The notes under the pieces were generated by a model. That model ran no database searches. It saw nothing but the letters and a program-made list of their open reading frames with translations, and was not told the origin of the DNA. The translations under genes were made by a program, and so were the position numbers. This document shows positions 25,590 to 36,648 of a stretch of DNA of 48,562 nt, piece after piece. Origin of the DNA: Blakeslea trispora (taxonomy: Eukaryota; Mucoromycota; Mucoromycetes; Mucorales; Choanephoraceae); NCBI GenBank assembly GCA_025331445.1, contig JAIWNE010000167.1:1-48562 (forward strand), in the 5' to 3' direction. How positions within the stretch are numbered: position 1 is the stretch's first letter; each line of letters opens with the position of its first letter.

Positions 25590-26855
25590 GCCTATGGGGA
25601 ATGACGAATCCAACCTCTACAGTTTTTTGCTGTAACTGTTTTTGCTGCTTCTTCTATTCTATCAGCAATCATTTCAATCTTTGCAACTGGAATTTTGCAT
25701 ACTACTGACTTGATTTTAACCCAATATTCTTCAATAGGACTCATCACGGGCGAGTGAGGGGGTAGAAATAAAGCATAGTGTCCACTATCCCTAATTGCTT
25801 TTAGGACCTTTGGTGTTTTGTGAATGGCAACATTGTCCATAACAATGTACATATTCTTCAATCCAAGCTTGTTCAAAACAGAAACGATTTCTTCTACAAA
25901 CAATGTAAAGTGCAATGAATTAGTTCCATGAGGTAAACCTCTTTTTATACCAGTAGCAGTTTTATATTTTTTTCAGCTTGATTTTGGAACTTGTTGCGAA
26001 ACCGCAATCAATCCATAGGCTGACATACAACTCGATATACTCAGATTAGTGCCTTCTGCTCTTAAATCTACTTCTGCAGGTTTCGTCTTTCCTAGACCAT
26101 GCCACGGGACGTATTATGTTTTTTTGAACCCGCTTTCGTCCACAAAAATGCATATTATTTTATAAAAGGTTTCATCATTCATTGCATCGATATGTTCAAT
26201 AAATTGTCTACGTTGTTCAAAATTTCGGGTTTACACATCTTGCTTGTGTGCGAGTCAAAGTGAATTCCAGCTTTTCAGTAATGTGACGATGTACAGTGGA
26301 TAAGTTAACTGTTAAGCCATGAAAAGTTTCACGAAGGGATTCTGTAGCATCTTTCACAATGCAAGTAGGATGCTTTCAACAATTTCATTTAAATATTGTG
26401 AGTGTTCTCCCGTCAGTTTTACGTTACTTCCTTTACGCTTAACTTTGAAAACTGGTTTATAACCAGGTAAGATGGTTCCTGCATTTTTTTCTCCATTGAT
26501 CATTAAACTTATAAGCAGCTTTTAGTCTAATGCCAGTTCCTTTGCAGCTTCAGACACTTTAAAATTTCTGGTTTGCAATAGAGAAATAAATTGAGCAACA
26601 TCTTTTTTACTTATACTTGGTTGGTGTCCAAATCATAATAGGTAAAGACGTTGCTACTAAATCAATTTCTTCCATAGCCACTGCTGTGTTAGAACGATCA
26701 TCATCCTCGGACAAACTATCATCATCTGAAATACCTTCCATCTGATACAATGACTTGATAGCTGCTCCATCTTGGTTTGGCTGATACCCAGGTTCTTAAT
26801 CAGAGGTGAATTCACCAGAAGGTAGGTTATGGTAGAATTTAACTGTGCTGTTCAT
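25590..26855 (-). pseudogene. DD34E IS630/Tc1-type transposase, broken
   Basis: Minus-strand frames read in order: a start at 26855 (MNSTVKFYHNLPSGEF), an acidic region, a helix-turn-helix-like part (FKVSEAAKELALD), the first catalytic block (ICIFVDESGF, near 26150), then an intact 107-codon end. That end has the second Asp in YIVMDNVAIHKTP and the Glu in LPPHSPVMSPIEEYW, 34 residues apart, which is the DD34E spacing. An in-frame TAA soon after the start and several frameshifts show it is dead. It lies between the inverted repeats at 22583 and 27245 and is the likely former enzyme of that element. Confidence 0.85.
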
Positions 26856-27024
26856 GGCAAATAAAAATAAATAGGTCAAGTTTATAAAAATGCAGTAGAA
26901 TGTTTAAGAATGACCAGAGTATTTATATCTTCAAGAAAACAATCCAAGCCAAGACTGGTTACAAATTTCAGACACCAATTCTAAGCAAAACAGCATTTAA
27001 GGGACGATGTTGTTCTTGACTCAA

Positions 27025-27245
27025 AGATTTGGAAAAAGCTCTCAGGAAAAGTATGCGTTGCTGACTCTTTTGAGATATTTATTCCGTGTGTTAACATCTT
27101 CTCTAAAAAGAAGAAGGCGTATTTTGCTTTGAGGATCATTCTAATGCTTATACATTTTCATTTGTTCAAAAAAAAATTCTATGAATCAGAAAAAACTTCT
27201 CTTGCTCAAGACTATAAATTCTATTTTCAAACGCAAATCACTGTA
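27025..27245 (-). repeat. Right terminal inverted repeat, Tc1/mariner-like element
   Basis: Mirror of 22583-22802, ending ..CACTG at 27243 followed by TA (27244-27245). Confidence 0.85.
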
Positions 27246-27960
27246 TAGGTCTTGATAACAAAGAAAGTGCTGATTTTCTCTTTAAAAAAAAAGAAATTCG
27301 AATCTTATAATGATTTTGATTGGATAATATCGACCAATCAAATCAATTTCCAAGACCTGATTTTCCATCCTGGCATATCAGATCCGATTGAAAAAAAAAT
27401 GAGAATAAAATTTACCTGGGTTTTATTTGGTTTGTACAATGATTTCGATAGGTGTTATTTGGTTCTTATTCCCGAGCTGATTTTTTTTTATTCTTCACAT
27501 TAAACACAATATGGTTCATTTCAACTTTGCTAATAGACTCAGAATCACTTGAATTGTGGCTAAAGTTGTATGAAGAACTGTCTACACTGGAACTATACAA
27601 AGAACGTTAGCGTGATTGTAAGAGACAAACTCAAGATCTTTACAAAACAAGAGAGAGAGTGATGGGTATTGGTCAAAGTGGTCTCTCTTTTCAACTGTAA
27701 GACATGTCTGATAGAGAAATAAGCCTTAATCAGAAAGTATAACAACATGAGAGTAGCTATAAAAGACACATTTGACCAAACCTTACCTTGTAACAATAGT
27801 ATAAGCAAAAAAAAAAAAAAACTTTTCTTATTTTGAGTATACTTTTCGTATCATTTAATAAAAATATTCTTAATTTCCAAATCAAAAATGTCTCAAAATT
27901 AAGTAAAAAAAAAAGAGTATTTAATCTTTGATGATCACTCGTAATTGAATTACCCCCCTC
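27246..27960. other. Intergenic DNA before the core-gene island
   Basis: AT-rich. A frame at 27252-27503 (contains two YNDFD units) has no recognisable domain and probably continues old coding debris. A-runs follow near 27805-27822 and 27905-27915. Confidence 0.45.
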
Positions 27961-27964
27961 ACTC

Positions 27965-27971
27965 TATATAA
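27965..27971 (+). promoter_or_regulatory. TATA box, SAAL1-like gene
   Basis: TATATAA about 186 nt before the ATG at 28157, followed by a CA microsatellite (27978-28025) and a pyrimidine-rich leader. Confidence 0.45.
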
Positions 27972-27977
27972 GAAACA

Positions 27978-28025
27978 CCCACCCACACACACACACACAC
28001 ACCCACACACACACACACATACACA
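27978..28025. repeat. CA microsatellite in SAAL1 leader
   Basis: Interrupted (CA)n between the TATA box and the start codon. Confidence 0.9.
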
Positions 28026-28156
28026 TAAAAAGAGATTCACTCTTATTTCCTCTATTTAAGAATATACCCTAAGGATTGTAGATTTTCAATCATTTTTTTT
28101 TATTTTATTTTTCCCTTTTTCTCTTAAAAAAAATACATAATATATAATAATTAATA

Positions 28157-29271
28157 ATGAATGCACACATGATTGTCTCTCCCATCCTAAGGCGTATTAT
28201 GGATGGTGTGATCAACAATACTATCGACAACTCAACAGACGATGATGACTCTCCTTTTGAACGATCTCTTTGTGCAGCATGGGATGTTTGCACTGTTCAA
28301 GATTATGCTCTTGCTGTTCACGCTACTCAGTTTCACCGAGTGTTATTAAAAGTAAGATACCAACACCAATAAAACATAGCCTAACTCTCTCTCTCTCTCT
28401 CTCTCTTCTTAGATTATCACGACCACACAACGACCTAGAACACGAGAATTAGCCATGGGCACATTAGCCAACTTGGCTTGTCATTGGGAAACTGTTGGAC
28501 CTCAACTGCTAGAGGATCTGGATATTTTGTTGTTATGTCGATCTATCTTGTGGAATGAAAACGATGCTCGAGTATTATTAGAGACAACAAGGTTGCATAC
28601 GAATCATGTTTGATAGAGCGATAAATTGACAACATTCGTTAGGTTGTTGAACACATTTCTTTCTTGTTCCATTGACGCTAGCCACCAAACAGTGATTGAA
28701 CATGATCACCTGACTCAATTCCTAACACCTGTTCCCATGGCACCCTCTGTGTTTCATCAATATACCATCATCATCTGCAACACGCTTTATTCTGAACTGC
28801 TGTTGAAAAGTCTAGAGGTGATGACGAGAATTGTGGTCTATGCGAATGCTGTGACCAACAGTATCACTCGACGTAGACAACGGACAGAGACATCCAGTCT
28901 GATGGAGACAGCAGATACACTGGCCTTGGTGAAATGGGGGGCAGCACGATTAGAAGAAGAAGGAAGAGGTGTAGGTGTGGGTATGGGATTTCATCGAGGG
29001 ATAGCCAAGAATGTGATGCATCTCTTATGGGCCTTGATGGCTTATGGGATGGTGAGTGTGCATGAGTGTGGTGAGTATGAAGATCGATAGTGAAGACAGG
29101 CAGATTGATTTTATTGAATTAGGCCCTGAAATGACGTATGGATTAGCTCAATCTATGTCTCGACTGGTATCTTATATTCAAGAAGATGAATTGGATTCAA
29201 CCCTAGAAGATGAAGATATTCAAAATCTAGCTCAAGCATTAAACACAAAATTATCCATGGCCAGTCATTGA
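28157..29271 (+). CDS. SAAL1: SAAL1-like armadillo-fold protein
   Basis: Four exons: 28157-28351, 28413-28591, 28643-29070, 29123-29271, all with GT-AG borders, joining in frame to 316 aa. The order of segments matches animal SAAL1: an acidic stretch (DDDDSPFERSLCAAWDV), a helical unit with a basic loop (RPRTRELAMGTLANLACHW), and a third unit (LLCRSILWNENDARVLLETT) leading into RLLNTFLS. SAAL1 proteins are predicted helical-repeat scaffolds, and human SAAL1 has been linked to cell proliferation; the fungal role is not known to me. For exon 3 the donor at 29071 (GTGAGT) was chosen because the tempting GTGAGT at 29052 breaks frame. The gene converges on the minus-strand gene ending at 29324, with only 52 bp between stops. 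Confidence 0.8.
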
Positions 29272-29323
29272 TTATAATAATAAAAGAAGGAGGGATTTAT
29301 TTACATATGAGATTAGTCTTATT

Positions 29324-29629
29324 TTATACAATAGTGTTGTGAGCCTTGCGAGTACAGATGGCATCATTATCAGAGGCACGTTCAAAACCGTTATGCAACA
29401 AATAACCTTGGATACTGTTCTTATCCATACGAACATTGACAGCCTTCTTGGAGTCACCATCAAGAGTGGAGATCATGCCCATACCTTGGTTATCATCTTC
29501 AACCTTGAATTGTTGAACACCGGCATTTTCAGTCAAGAAGTGATCAATCTTGAGGAAAGAGTCAGCGAGGGAAGCATCGTTGGGAGCAGATTCAGTAGGG
29601 AACTTGGGAGTAGAAGAAGAGCTAGGCAT
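29324..29629 (-). CDS. Small unknown protein, 101 aa
   Basis: Intronless frame with an ATG in good context (CAAAAATGCC). A TATA box (29684-29690) lies about 55 nt upstream and an AATAAA signal on the same strand (29296-29301) follows the stop. The protein is soluble-looking and acidic to neutral: a Ser/Pro-rich start (MPSSSSTPKFPTES), a middle with KIDHFLTENAGVQQFKVEDD, and a basic end. There is no signal peptide or membrane segment. The close promoter and long CA tract behind it suggest a strongly expressed short gene, but I do not recognise the family. Confidence 0.7.
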   Translation of the reverse strand: MPSSSSTPKFPTESAPNDASLADSFLKIDHFLTENAGVQQFKVEDDNQGMGMISTLDGDSKKAVNVRMDKNSIQGYLLHNGFERASDNDAICTRKAHNTIV

Positions 29630-29683
29630 TTTTGTTGATAGAGTAGAATAAAGTAATAAACAAATGTACTTTTTCCTTGTTCT

Positions 29684-29690
29684 TTATATA
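29684..29690 (-). promoter_or_regulatory. TATA box of the 101-aa gene
   Basis: TATATAA on the minus strand, 55-61 nt before the ATG at 29629. Confidence 0.6.
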
Positions 29691-29832
29691 CTTTTGCCAC
29701 TCATTTATTTTACGTCATGGGTTTTTCATTTCTGTAAAAACTATATTTCATAATCCGCTTGTCATCCGATTTTAGAGAGAGAGATCAATTTTGACTTTTA
29801 TAGACTCAACCTAGTTGGCACTAGATCCCATA

Positions 29833-29936
<104 letters not shown>

Positions 29937-30123
29937 TATATATATATACCTTGCCAAAAAAAAGGACTTCTTTAAGATTCTAAACCCAGTTCAAGAAGGA
30001 TACCATGAGTTCAAGTTGATGTCATACAATGAAATTCTGGAAAACCCAACATGATAATAGACCTCTTTTTTCTAAAAAAAAAAAGTGCCCTTATTTCTCT
30101 GTTTGACGTCATGCTTTATTCAT

Positions 30124-32557
30124 TCATTGAATGGAGACATGGTTGTTATGATTAATAGTAGGCTTAGGACCATAAAGTGCTCTCCATTGTTCATGTGTCA
30201 ACAGCTCCATTTGACCTGCCTCCTTGGTAATACCATACGCTTCACCTTCCACTTGCCTTGAACAACCAGGCAAGAAGCTCTGAACGACAGACAGGCCCAA
30301 GAAACCCAATCGGACCAATGGAATCTTGCTTTCGTCTTTTAGATAGAGCCATGCATTATTTGAATTCACCCAAGAGATGCCAACAGGTTGAATGGTAGGA
30401 TAAAGACGTTCAATAGCCCCATTGGTGAGACCATCTGGAATGTTGTGTAAATAGAATCGATTGGGATAATTGACATATTCTACAAAAGAAAAGATTTTAG
30501 TGGATTGGTTTTGTCATACGCGTATTTTTTTGTTTACCTATGGTTTCTTCTCCTTTAAGGTTGATGTAGGGTATTTCACTACGCATCAGAAAGATACGAC
30601 CATAATAAGGTGTGATGGATGGATCCATAAAGAAACTATTGTTCTTCTTCACTTGTTCATCATTGGATTCATCCGAATCGGAATCACTTCCTATTTCACC
30701 TTCTTCCTCTTCTTCACTTTCTTCTTCTTCATCGGATGTCTTTTTATCTTCTTCATCGGATGTCTTTTTATCTTCTTCATCCGATGCGTTTTTATCTTCT
30801 TCATCCGATGCGTTTTTATTTTCCAAAGTGTCTTCTTCAAGTGTGACTTGTTTTTCTTCTTCTTCTTCCTCTCCTTCAACAACTTCTTTCTCTTCTTGGT
30901 CCTTGCCAGTATCTGCTTCCTGTTGCTCTGTCCCATCCATCTCAGCATCATCATCATCCTGTCTGAATTTTTTGTGTGTATTCAATCGAACTTCATCCGA
31001 ATCTTCACGCTTTCTCTTGTCTGTACGCACATCTTCTGATGGTTGAGATACTTTATCTAAGAGTTGCATCAGTCAAATACTCTAGTCTATCTTGTTAAAA
31101 GTCTTACTGTTTTCTCGAATATAAGCCATAAAAGCTAAATAGATCACACCTGTCATATATGCATCATAACCTGCTTCATGAGCTGTTTCATTCTCGGCAC
31201 CTTCATATCGATCAAATCCTTCACCCATCACTAAAAAAAAGATAAGTCAGCCAAGTTGATTTCTCTATCCCTCAAGATATCCATACTTTACCTACATGTT
31301 GACCTGCTTCCTGTAGTTCTTCATAGACTGTATTGTAAAGAGATCCCAACACACTGGTATTAAAACAAGACTGAAAGAAAAGTGAGTCATGTGATTTTCT
31401 TTTTTTTTTCTTTTCTGGCTTACCTTTAATCGAGGATGGTATTCAGCTAAATATTTTGTATCGACAATATGAGGCCACATTGAATTGGTCACTTCTTTAA
31501 ATTCCTCTACTGTGTCTGGTAAATACTGCCAAAACTGATCTACTGTATGAAGGATATCATAAACTGCATTATGAGCCACAACAGGACATTTTGCCTTTTG
31601 AATCAATTCGATCACTGCTCGGAAATTGAGTTTAGGTGCCTATAGCATTTACAATAAGACTTTTTCTGTATCATTGACTAGATGTTTGTCTCTTACCGTG
31701 GCCTTCTTGTGTCTCCTTTCTTCTTCTTTTAATCGAGTGATCTCAATATGGCTACTGTCGCGTGCATTGGCCTGCAAATAACCATTGTATTGACTCTCTT
31801 GAATTTCCTGATAAATCAATCGTCGATAAAAGCCACTGTTGACCTGAACGACAAGTGGATTTTCCGTATTCGTCTGTAACCATTTCTTGATGGCTTTTCG
31901 GTTATAATCTAGAAAGCTTCGACCACCATGGGTCAATTTGGATTCTAATAAATAAAAAAAAAAGGTGAGTTTAAAGAAAAAAGTGTGTGTGTGTATATGT
32001 GTGTGTGTATATGTGTGTGTGTATGTGTGTTTCTTTTTACCTTGGATCTTGGTATGGCGTGTCATCATGCTTTTGCCTTGATTGGAAGGAAACATACTGT
32101 TCTCTTCTGATAGATTATAGAATGGAATGCCTTCTTCAATCAACTTGTTAAAGTCAAACTTGTTGGATCTCAAAAAGGAAAGACTGCTAGGTGTTGCTGA
32201 AAAGATACGTCGACTCTGGATGTCTTGGGTATCGGCACCAAAGATATAAAAGTTGAATGGCTTGGCTTCAAAGTCGCCTGTGGATGTTCGCTTGAATGCA
32301 CAGACACCGTATTGAATGATGGTGAATTCTTGAACACAGTGTTTTAGTTTATGGTATCGTGCGTTCAAGTCATCTGAATTTTGAAGCTGAATATTAGGTG
32401 TAGTTAAACCTACAACAGACTAAGGTAAGCTAGATTATAAACTTGTTTTCTTGTATTCACCTGTAAACTCAGTATCAATTGAAATGAAATCAGCTTCCAA
32501 GATAGCCTGTTCAATCACTGGTAACTTTTCTTCAAATTCAGATTTCAAGACTTCCAT
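30124..32557 (-). CDS. PARN: PARN-type poly(A)-specific ribonuclease
   Basis: Eight exons: 32461-32557, 32041-32409, 31697-31944, 31424-31639, 31292-31370, 31108-31230, 30538-31056 and 30124-30479. All use GT-AG introns and join to 668 aa, close to human PARN (639). PARN removes 3' poly(A) tails from mRNA and trims small RNAs. The DEDDh residues are present: D28 and E30 in FISIDTEFTG, D266 in VVAHNAVYDILHTVDQF, H354 and D359 in HEAGYDAYMTG. An R3H-like part (SFLDYNRKAIKKWL) sits between motifs I and II and an RRM-like part lies near the C-terminus. Exon 7 carries a lineage-specific acidic insert with four 8-residue repeats like KKTSDEED. AATAAA follows the stop within 5 nt. The start lies only 82 bp below the UBR7 stop, so its promoter must overlap that gene's end. 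Confidence 0.92.
30725..30830. repeat. In-frame 24-bp coding repeat in PARN
   Basis: Four units of 24 bp, two of each variant, encode an 8-residue Lys/Ser/Asp/Glu repeat. The unit length keeps the frame. Confidence 0.85.
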
Positions 32558-32639
32558 TGTGTTATTGTTAAAGAAAGAAAGAAAAAAAAATTATACAAAA
32601 AAAAAAAAAAGGTTGTCACGCACAAGATTAATTTTGAGT

Positions 32640-34029
32640 TTATTTTTCGTGTCGTTTTTTCTAAAAAAGAAATGGATTTATTTTATTTATTTATAAAATC
32701 TCTCTCTTTTCTTTCTTTTTTCTCACAATAAACAATCAGCTACACACTTACCTCAAAGAATGCTTCAATATCTTCCTTTGTGACTACTTTACCTGAAGAC
32801 TGAAAAGTCTCGAGGTAATCCTTCATATCCTTAGCCAATGATCGATAAGCCATCAAACTCTCCAAGACTTGTACACGATCGATCCGTTGAAGTTGTTCCA
32901 TGCCAACATCCAATAACGATTTCCCAGTATCTGCCTCTTCTTCAGGTTCATATGTCTCTTCTTCTCCTAACAGATAATCCACCTCATGTAGCTTATAAGC
33001 CTCTAAACACTATAAAGATACAAGATGAGTTGAGTGTTGAATGAATTCGAATTGTCTAGTACTTTATCACATCGACATAAACTATCTCGCCAACGATCTT
33101 GTAAGAACATTTCAATATGATCATGTTTAGGTAATGTATCCATAGTTACTAATTCCATTGGAGGTTTAATTCATCTTGATTCGGAAAACAAAACAAAACT
33201 TACGGTTGCGACAGGTAGTTGTCTTTTGTTTCTTAGTCATAGGTTCGGCTGGTTCCGATGGTTCCGGTAAGATCCATTGAGAGATAGGCTCATTTCCATT
33301 GGAGAGTCCATAGCTGAAATGAGCATCAGGCAGATGCATCAAAAAGGGATATTTGGCTGTACATGTTCGACAGACATAACATTCAAACTCCTCAATAGAT
33401 TCTGGAATCTGAACAGCAGCATTAGATTCATTCAGGCAATCATCCGTTCATTACTTTACTTGACCAATACAACGTTGATGAAACCAATCTTCACAAGCAA
33501 CACACTATGCTACACATCAACCTTACTGTATTCACAACGATCAATAGACTTACTTGATACATCACTTCTTCTTCCTTTTCAGGATCATAAAATTGATCAC
33601 ATCTAATCCATATCCATCAATACACTCCTTTTTCTCTAACGTTTTATTTACTTGCCTACAGTAACGTCCCTTGAAGTTATGATTGTATTGATTTTGATCG
33701 TTAAATTGAATCATCTTTTTAGCTGGAATCATCAATTCACATGGATGATCTAATAACCCACAATCACAACGAAAATGACGCTTAGGAAACAATTCCAATA
33801 GATCGTGGCTGGCATGACAGGCAATAGAACAACTGTAACAGATACCTGCGACTGAATCGACTTGACAGGTCTTACAGGCATAGATAGGTTGTCGAATATA
33901 ACCCATAGGAAAAGTGCATTTCTCGAATTTGCCTGGTAATGTAGAATAAGCTTCTCTTTCTAACTCTTCTTGTGTCTCGACATAGTCTACTGCTGTGATT
34001 GTTTCTTCTTCTTCTTTGTGTGAGCTCAT
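32640..34029 (-). CDS. UBR7: UBR7-type E3 ubiquitin ligase (UBR box + PHD)
   Basis: Seven exons: 33656-34029, 33554-33602, 33460-33504, 33204-33408, 33063-33148, 32752-33009, 32640-32660, joining to 345 aa. UBR7 proteins are nuclear N-recognin-like ligases; human UBR7 acts on histone H2B. A UBR zinc box spans residues about 36-105 (GICYSCSIACHASHDL, KRHFRCDCG). A PHD-like finger starts at YCRCDQFYDP and continues with CVACEDWFHQRC. The C-terminal helical part is WRDSLCRCDKCLEAY followed by an acidic region. Intron 1 begins GC (AG|GCAAGT) rather than GT; using it restores YCRCDQF exactly. I chose the ATG at 34029 because the upstream in-frame ATG (34104) would add a hydrophobic leader foreign to the family. 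Confidence 0.9.
33603..33655 (-). other. GC-AG intron in UBR7
   Basis: The donor reads AG|GCAAGT and the acceptor GATTAG. It is the only non-GT donor among the introns mapped here, and it splits the first PHD cysteine pair. Confidence 0.85.
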
Positions 34030-34967
34030 ATGAGAGAAAATTAAAATGAGGGAAAAGAAAAAATCACCAACAACCATGCATCCACACGCGTCAGATGATT
34101 TCAAATTCCGTCGCTGTTGAAAAAGATGAGGCTTATGAACTGACTTTAAATTTTCTTTATTCTGAAATCGAGGAGGGGGGGGATATTCTTTGTCCTCAAA
34201 AAAGAAAAAAAAATGGCTAAACTTCTTTATTATTCCTTTCTTTTTTTTTTTCAGAGAGAAACAATCATGTTAATTAAAAGTAGTCAATTTTCATCACTTT
34301 AGTCTATTGAAACTATTAAAATACTTGAAAAAAAAAAGAGGAGTCTCCACAATGACAACTCAAAAGTGACTGTCTCAAAGTTAAAAAGCAAAAAAACCAA
34401 TGTCTCGCCCAAAAGAGTTCAAAATCATAAAATTGTAAATTTGTGTTACTTGACAAGGATGGAATAAAAAAGTGGCTTTTATTCTTTTTTAAGAAAACCC
34501 TTATCCGGTAACAAACAAAGAAAATTAGATTATGACTGCTGAAATTTTTTTGAGAAATGCATGACGTATTCTTTCGACTCATTAGGTCATAGCGCCTAAT
34601 GATTAGTCCGTGTTGCTGACTTTATAATATTTTTTCTAAAATTAGCATCATCCATTTTTCATAAGGATCTAAAATGGGAGGGAAATATCTTTTTTTTTGG
34701 AGTTTATTTAGTCTGCTTAATGTGATGTGTCATTTTAAACTAAAGAAACTAAAGGCTATGAATGAGAGAGCCTAAACAAGTTATTCTTTTCTTAAAAAAG
34801 AAATGACCCTTCTGAGTTTCAATATGGGAATGTGGGGTAGGTGTGTACTACTATTTATAAGATAAAGTACACTTCCATTTTTTTTTTACTTGTTTGACTA
34901 AAATCAATGATTACCAAATAAGGCAAATAGCAGAGTTCTCCTTTTTATTGAAATCACACTTTTATTG
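34030..34967. other. Intergenic DNA, no gene seen
   Basis: Promoter side of UBR7 and 3' side of the membrane-protein gene. Several T8-T10 runs and a G8 run (34173-34180). No further gene. Confidence 0.55.
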
Positions 34968-35660
34968 TTAAATAACAAAATGAATTGCTAAATCTTTGGA
35001 AACGATGTAATATCGATCCATATCATCTGTATTCCTGGCAAAGGCATAAAGAAGACAAAGAACAGACGATACAAAAAGCAAAAGCAGAGATACAAAATAA
35101 ACACTACAAAATAACCCATAAAGCAAAGGATAATCCTTCAACAGTTTGGGTGACAAGACATCATTCTTTAGAAACACAGTATTCATGAAACTATCCTTGA
35201 CTCTCAAGATTGGATACCATACATGATACTGAGTGAAAAGAGAAATGCCTGTATCACTTGTGCTCGTATCTGTCATATAATCCACCAGATGAGGTTCATC
35301 TTGGATTGTTATCAACTCCATGACTGTGGCTTCTGGTGTTTGAGGTTGAACTGGATCGTATTGACGAAGTAGCTCAAGTGAACTATAAGGTACAGAGTAT
35401 ATGGTATGTGAAGGTGAACGTAACAAGTCGTACAGGACTAGAATTGCTTCGTTTGGATTATGATTGTAGACTGCACCGTATCTTATGTTCGGTCGATTAC
35501 AGAGGGGATCTGTGGCTTGATGGGTGATGCTGTCTTCTAGACTTTCGAAATCATAAAAGCAGCTTAGACAAATATACGTGCTATTATCTGAGTCATTCAA
35601 TTAAGTGTCTTTAAGCTTGATGCGTGCTTTATTGGCATGCTTACCTTGAGTAAGTATCAT
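34968..35660 (-). CDS. Zinc-finger-like protein with C-terminal membrane segment
   Basis: Two exons, 35645-35660 and 34968-35587, give 211 aa. The tiny first exon (ATG plus 13 nt) was inferred: the long frame has no ATG at its start, and a GTAAGC donor at 35644 with a CTCAG acceptor at 35588 joins in frame to MILTQDNSTYICLSCFYDF. Residues about 12-40 hold Cys-x2-Cys..His..Cys (CLSCFYDFESLEDSITHQ, then a Cys), which could bind zinc. One long hydrophobic segment near residues 160-187 (VYFVSLLLLFVSSVLCLLYAF) is followed by a short tail. The shape is a cytosolic domain anchored near its C-terminus. I do not recognise the family. Confidence 0.6.
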
Positions 35661-36640
35661 TTCTTGTTTGTAGAAAAGAAGAGAGTAAATCAAATGTGAA
35701 GAGAAAGGAGAACTATTTTTATGGTGGTGTAAAAATCAACTGCCTCTGAGTATTCATTTTCGGTAATTCTCCCTCCTTTTTTTTTTCTAAATGACAACAA
35801 TGAATTGTATTTATAAATTTCATACACATGAATTAGATGGACAGAGAAAGCGAATAGTTTCTTCTATAAATCATATTAAGGAACAAAAAGGTTACTTACA
35901 AAAGAACTAGAGTGTGTCATTTTACATTGTATTTCAAGAAAACAATACAACAATTCTATGTGAATTATTCAGGTATTGACAACAAAAGTAGCTTAAGGAA
36001 ACGAAAGTGTTGGATCAAGTCTAATTTAGCTATCGTCTAGTCTATTGAATTAGACGCAGCAATACAACTTGATGAAATAAGGAGTGATTGATTCTTTTGG
36101 AAATGTGTTTACACATCCATATTTCATTGTCTTGATATCAAATGGATTGGCTGCTTCGTCTGTCTAGTCAGTTGAAAATAACTAGAGCAGTCATCTTGTT
36201 CTTTAATGGACGATTTGAGCTTTGATTTGGTCAAGACTGAACAGTTATTTCATGGCACAACAAAAGAAAACTTCAATCGTGATTTTTGTTGATAAAGCAA
36301 AAAAAAAAAAGATGGTTTACATGCTTTTATCTTTAAAAAGATAAGCCACAATAACACAAATGACAACTAACTAAACTGCCTTCTCATTGCATTAGTGTGT
36401 ATTTGAACAATAAAATATGAGCATACATCCATCCTTGTGAAGATAATGAAATTACAGGTATAAATAAGAAAGAATCTAGAGAGAGAGAGAGAGAGAGAGA
36501 GAGACCAGCAAAGATGATGAACAGATAAGATAAATTTATGGGATATTGAAAAGTAAATAAAAATCAAATGCCATAGTAGTTGTTAGGAGAATGAAGAGAT
36601 TGATTTCAAAGAAAAGTATAAAGACACTCAAAAAGAGTCA
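35661..36640. other. Intergenic DNA, no gene seen
   Basis: AT-rich with an A10 run (36301-36310) and a GA microsatellite (36478-36503). The last bases are the target site of the MULE. Confidence 0.55.
36478..36503. repeat. GA microsatellite
   Basis: Thirteen GA units. Confidence 0.9.
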
Positions 36641-36648
36641 AATTAGCA
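36641..36648. repeat. MULE target-site duplication, left
   Basis: AATTAGCA, identical to 40896-40903 on the other side of the element. Confidence 0.85.

Larger units (their letters stand above)
22585..27243. mobile_element. Tc1/mariner-type element with a cargo gene (degenerate)
   Basis: Bounded by inverted repeats of about 218 bp that start CAGTG, with TA on both outer sides. It is 4.66 kb, far longer than the usual 1.3-2.5 kb. Inside are a degenerate DD34E transposase on the minus strand (25590-26855) and a degenerate intron-containing gene on the plus strand (23966-25423). The repeats are nearly identical while the genes are broken, which suggests recent movement or repeat homogenisation by a transposase supplied elsewhere. 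Alternatively, two inverted copies of a gene fragment happen to flank the region. The stretch 22803-23965 holds no gene I can support. Confidence 0.6.

Noticed and set aside
29052..29057. GTGAGT as the donor of SAAL1 exon 3
   Set aside because: It puts exon 4 out of frame; the next GTGAGT at 29071 keeps it.
30612..31046. 144-codon Ser-rich plus-strand frame and 189-codon Phe-rich frame
   Set aside because: Antisense shadows of the acidic part of PARN exon 7.
34030..34104. Upstream in-frame ATG for UBR7
   Set aside because: Adds a hydrophobic stretch foreign to the family; the ATG at 34029 gives the expected acidic start.
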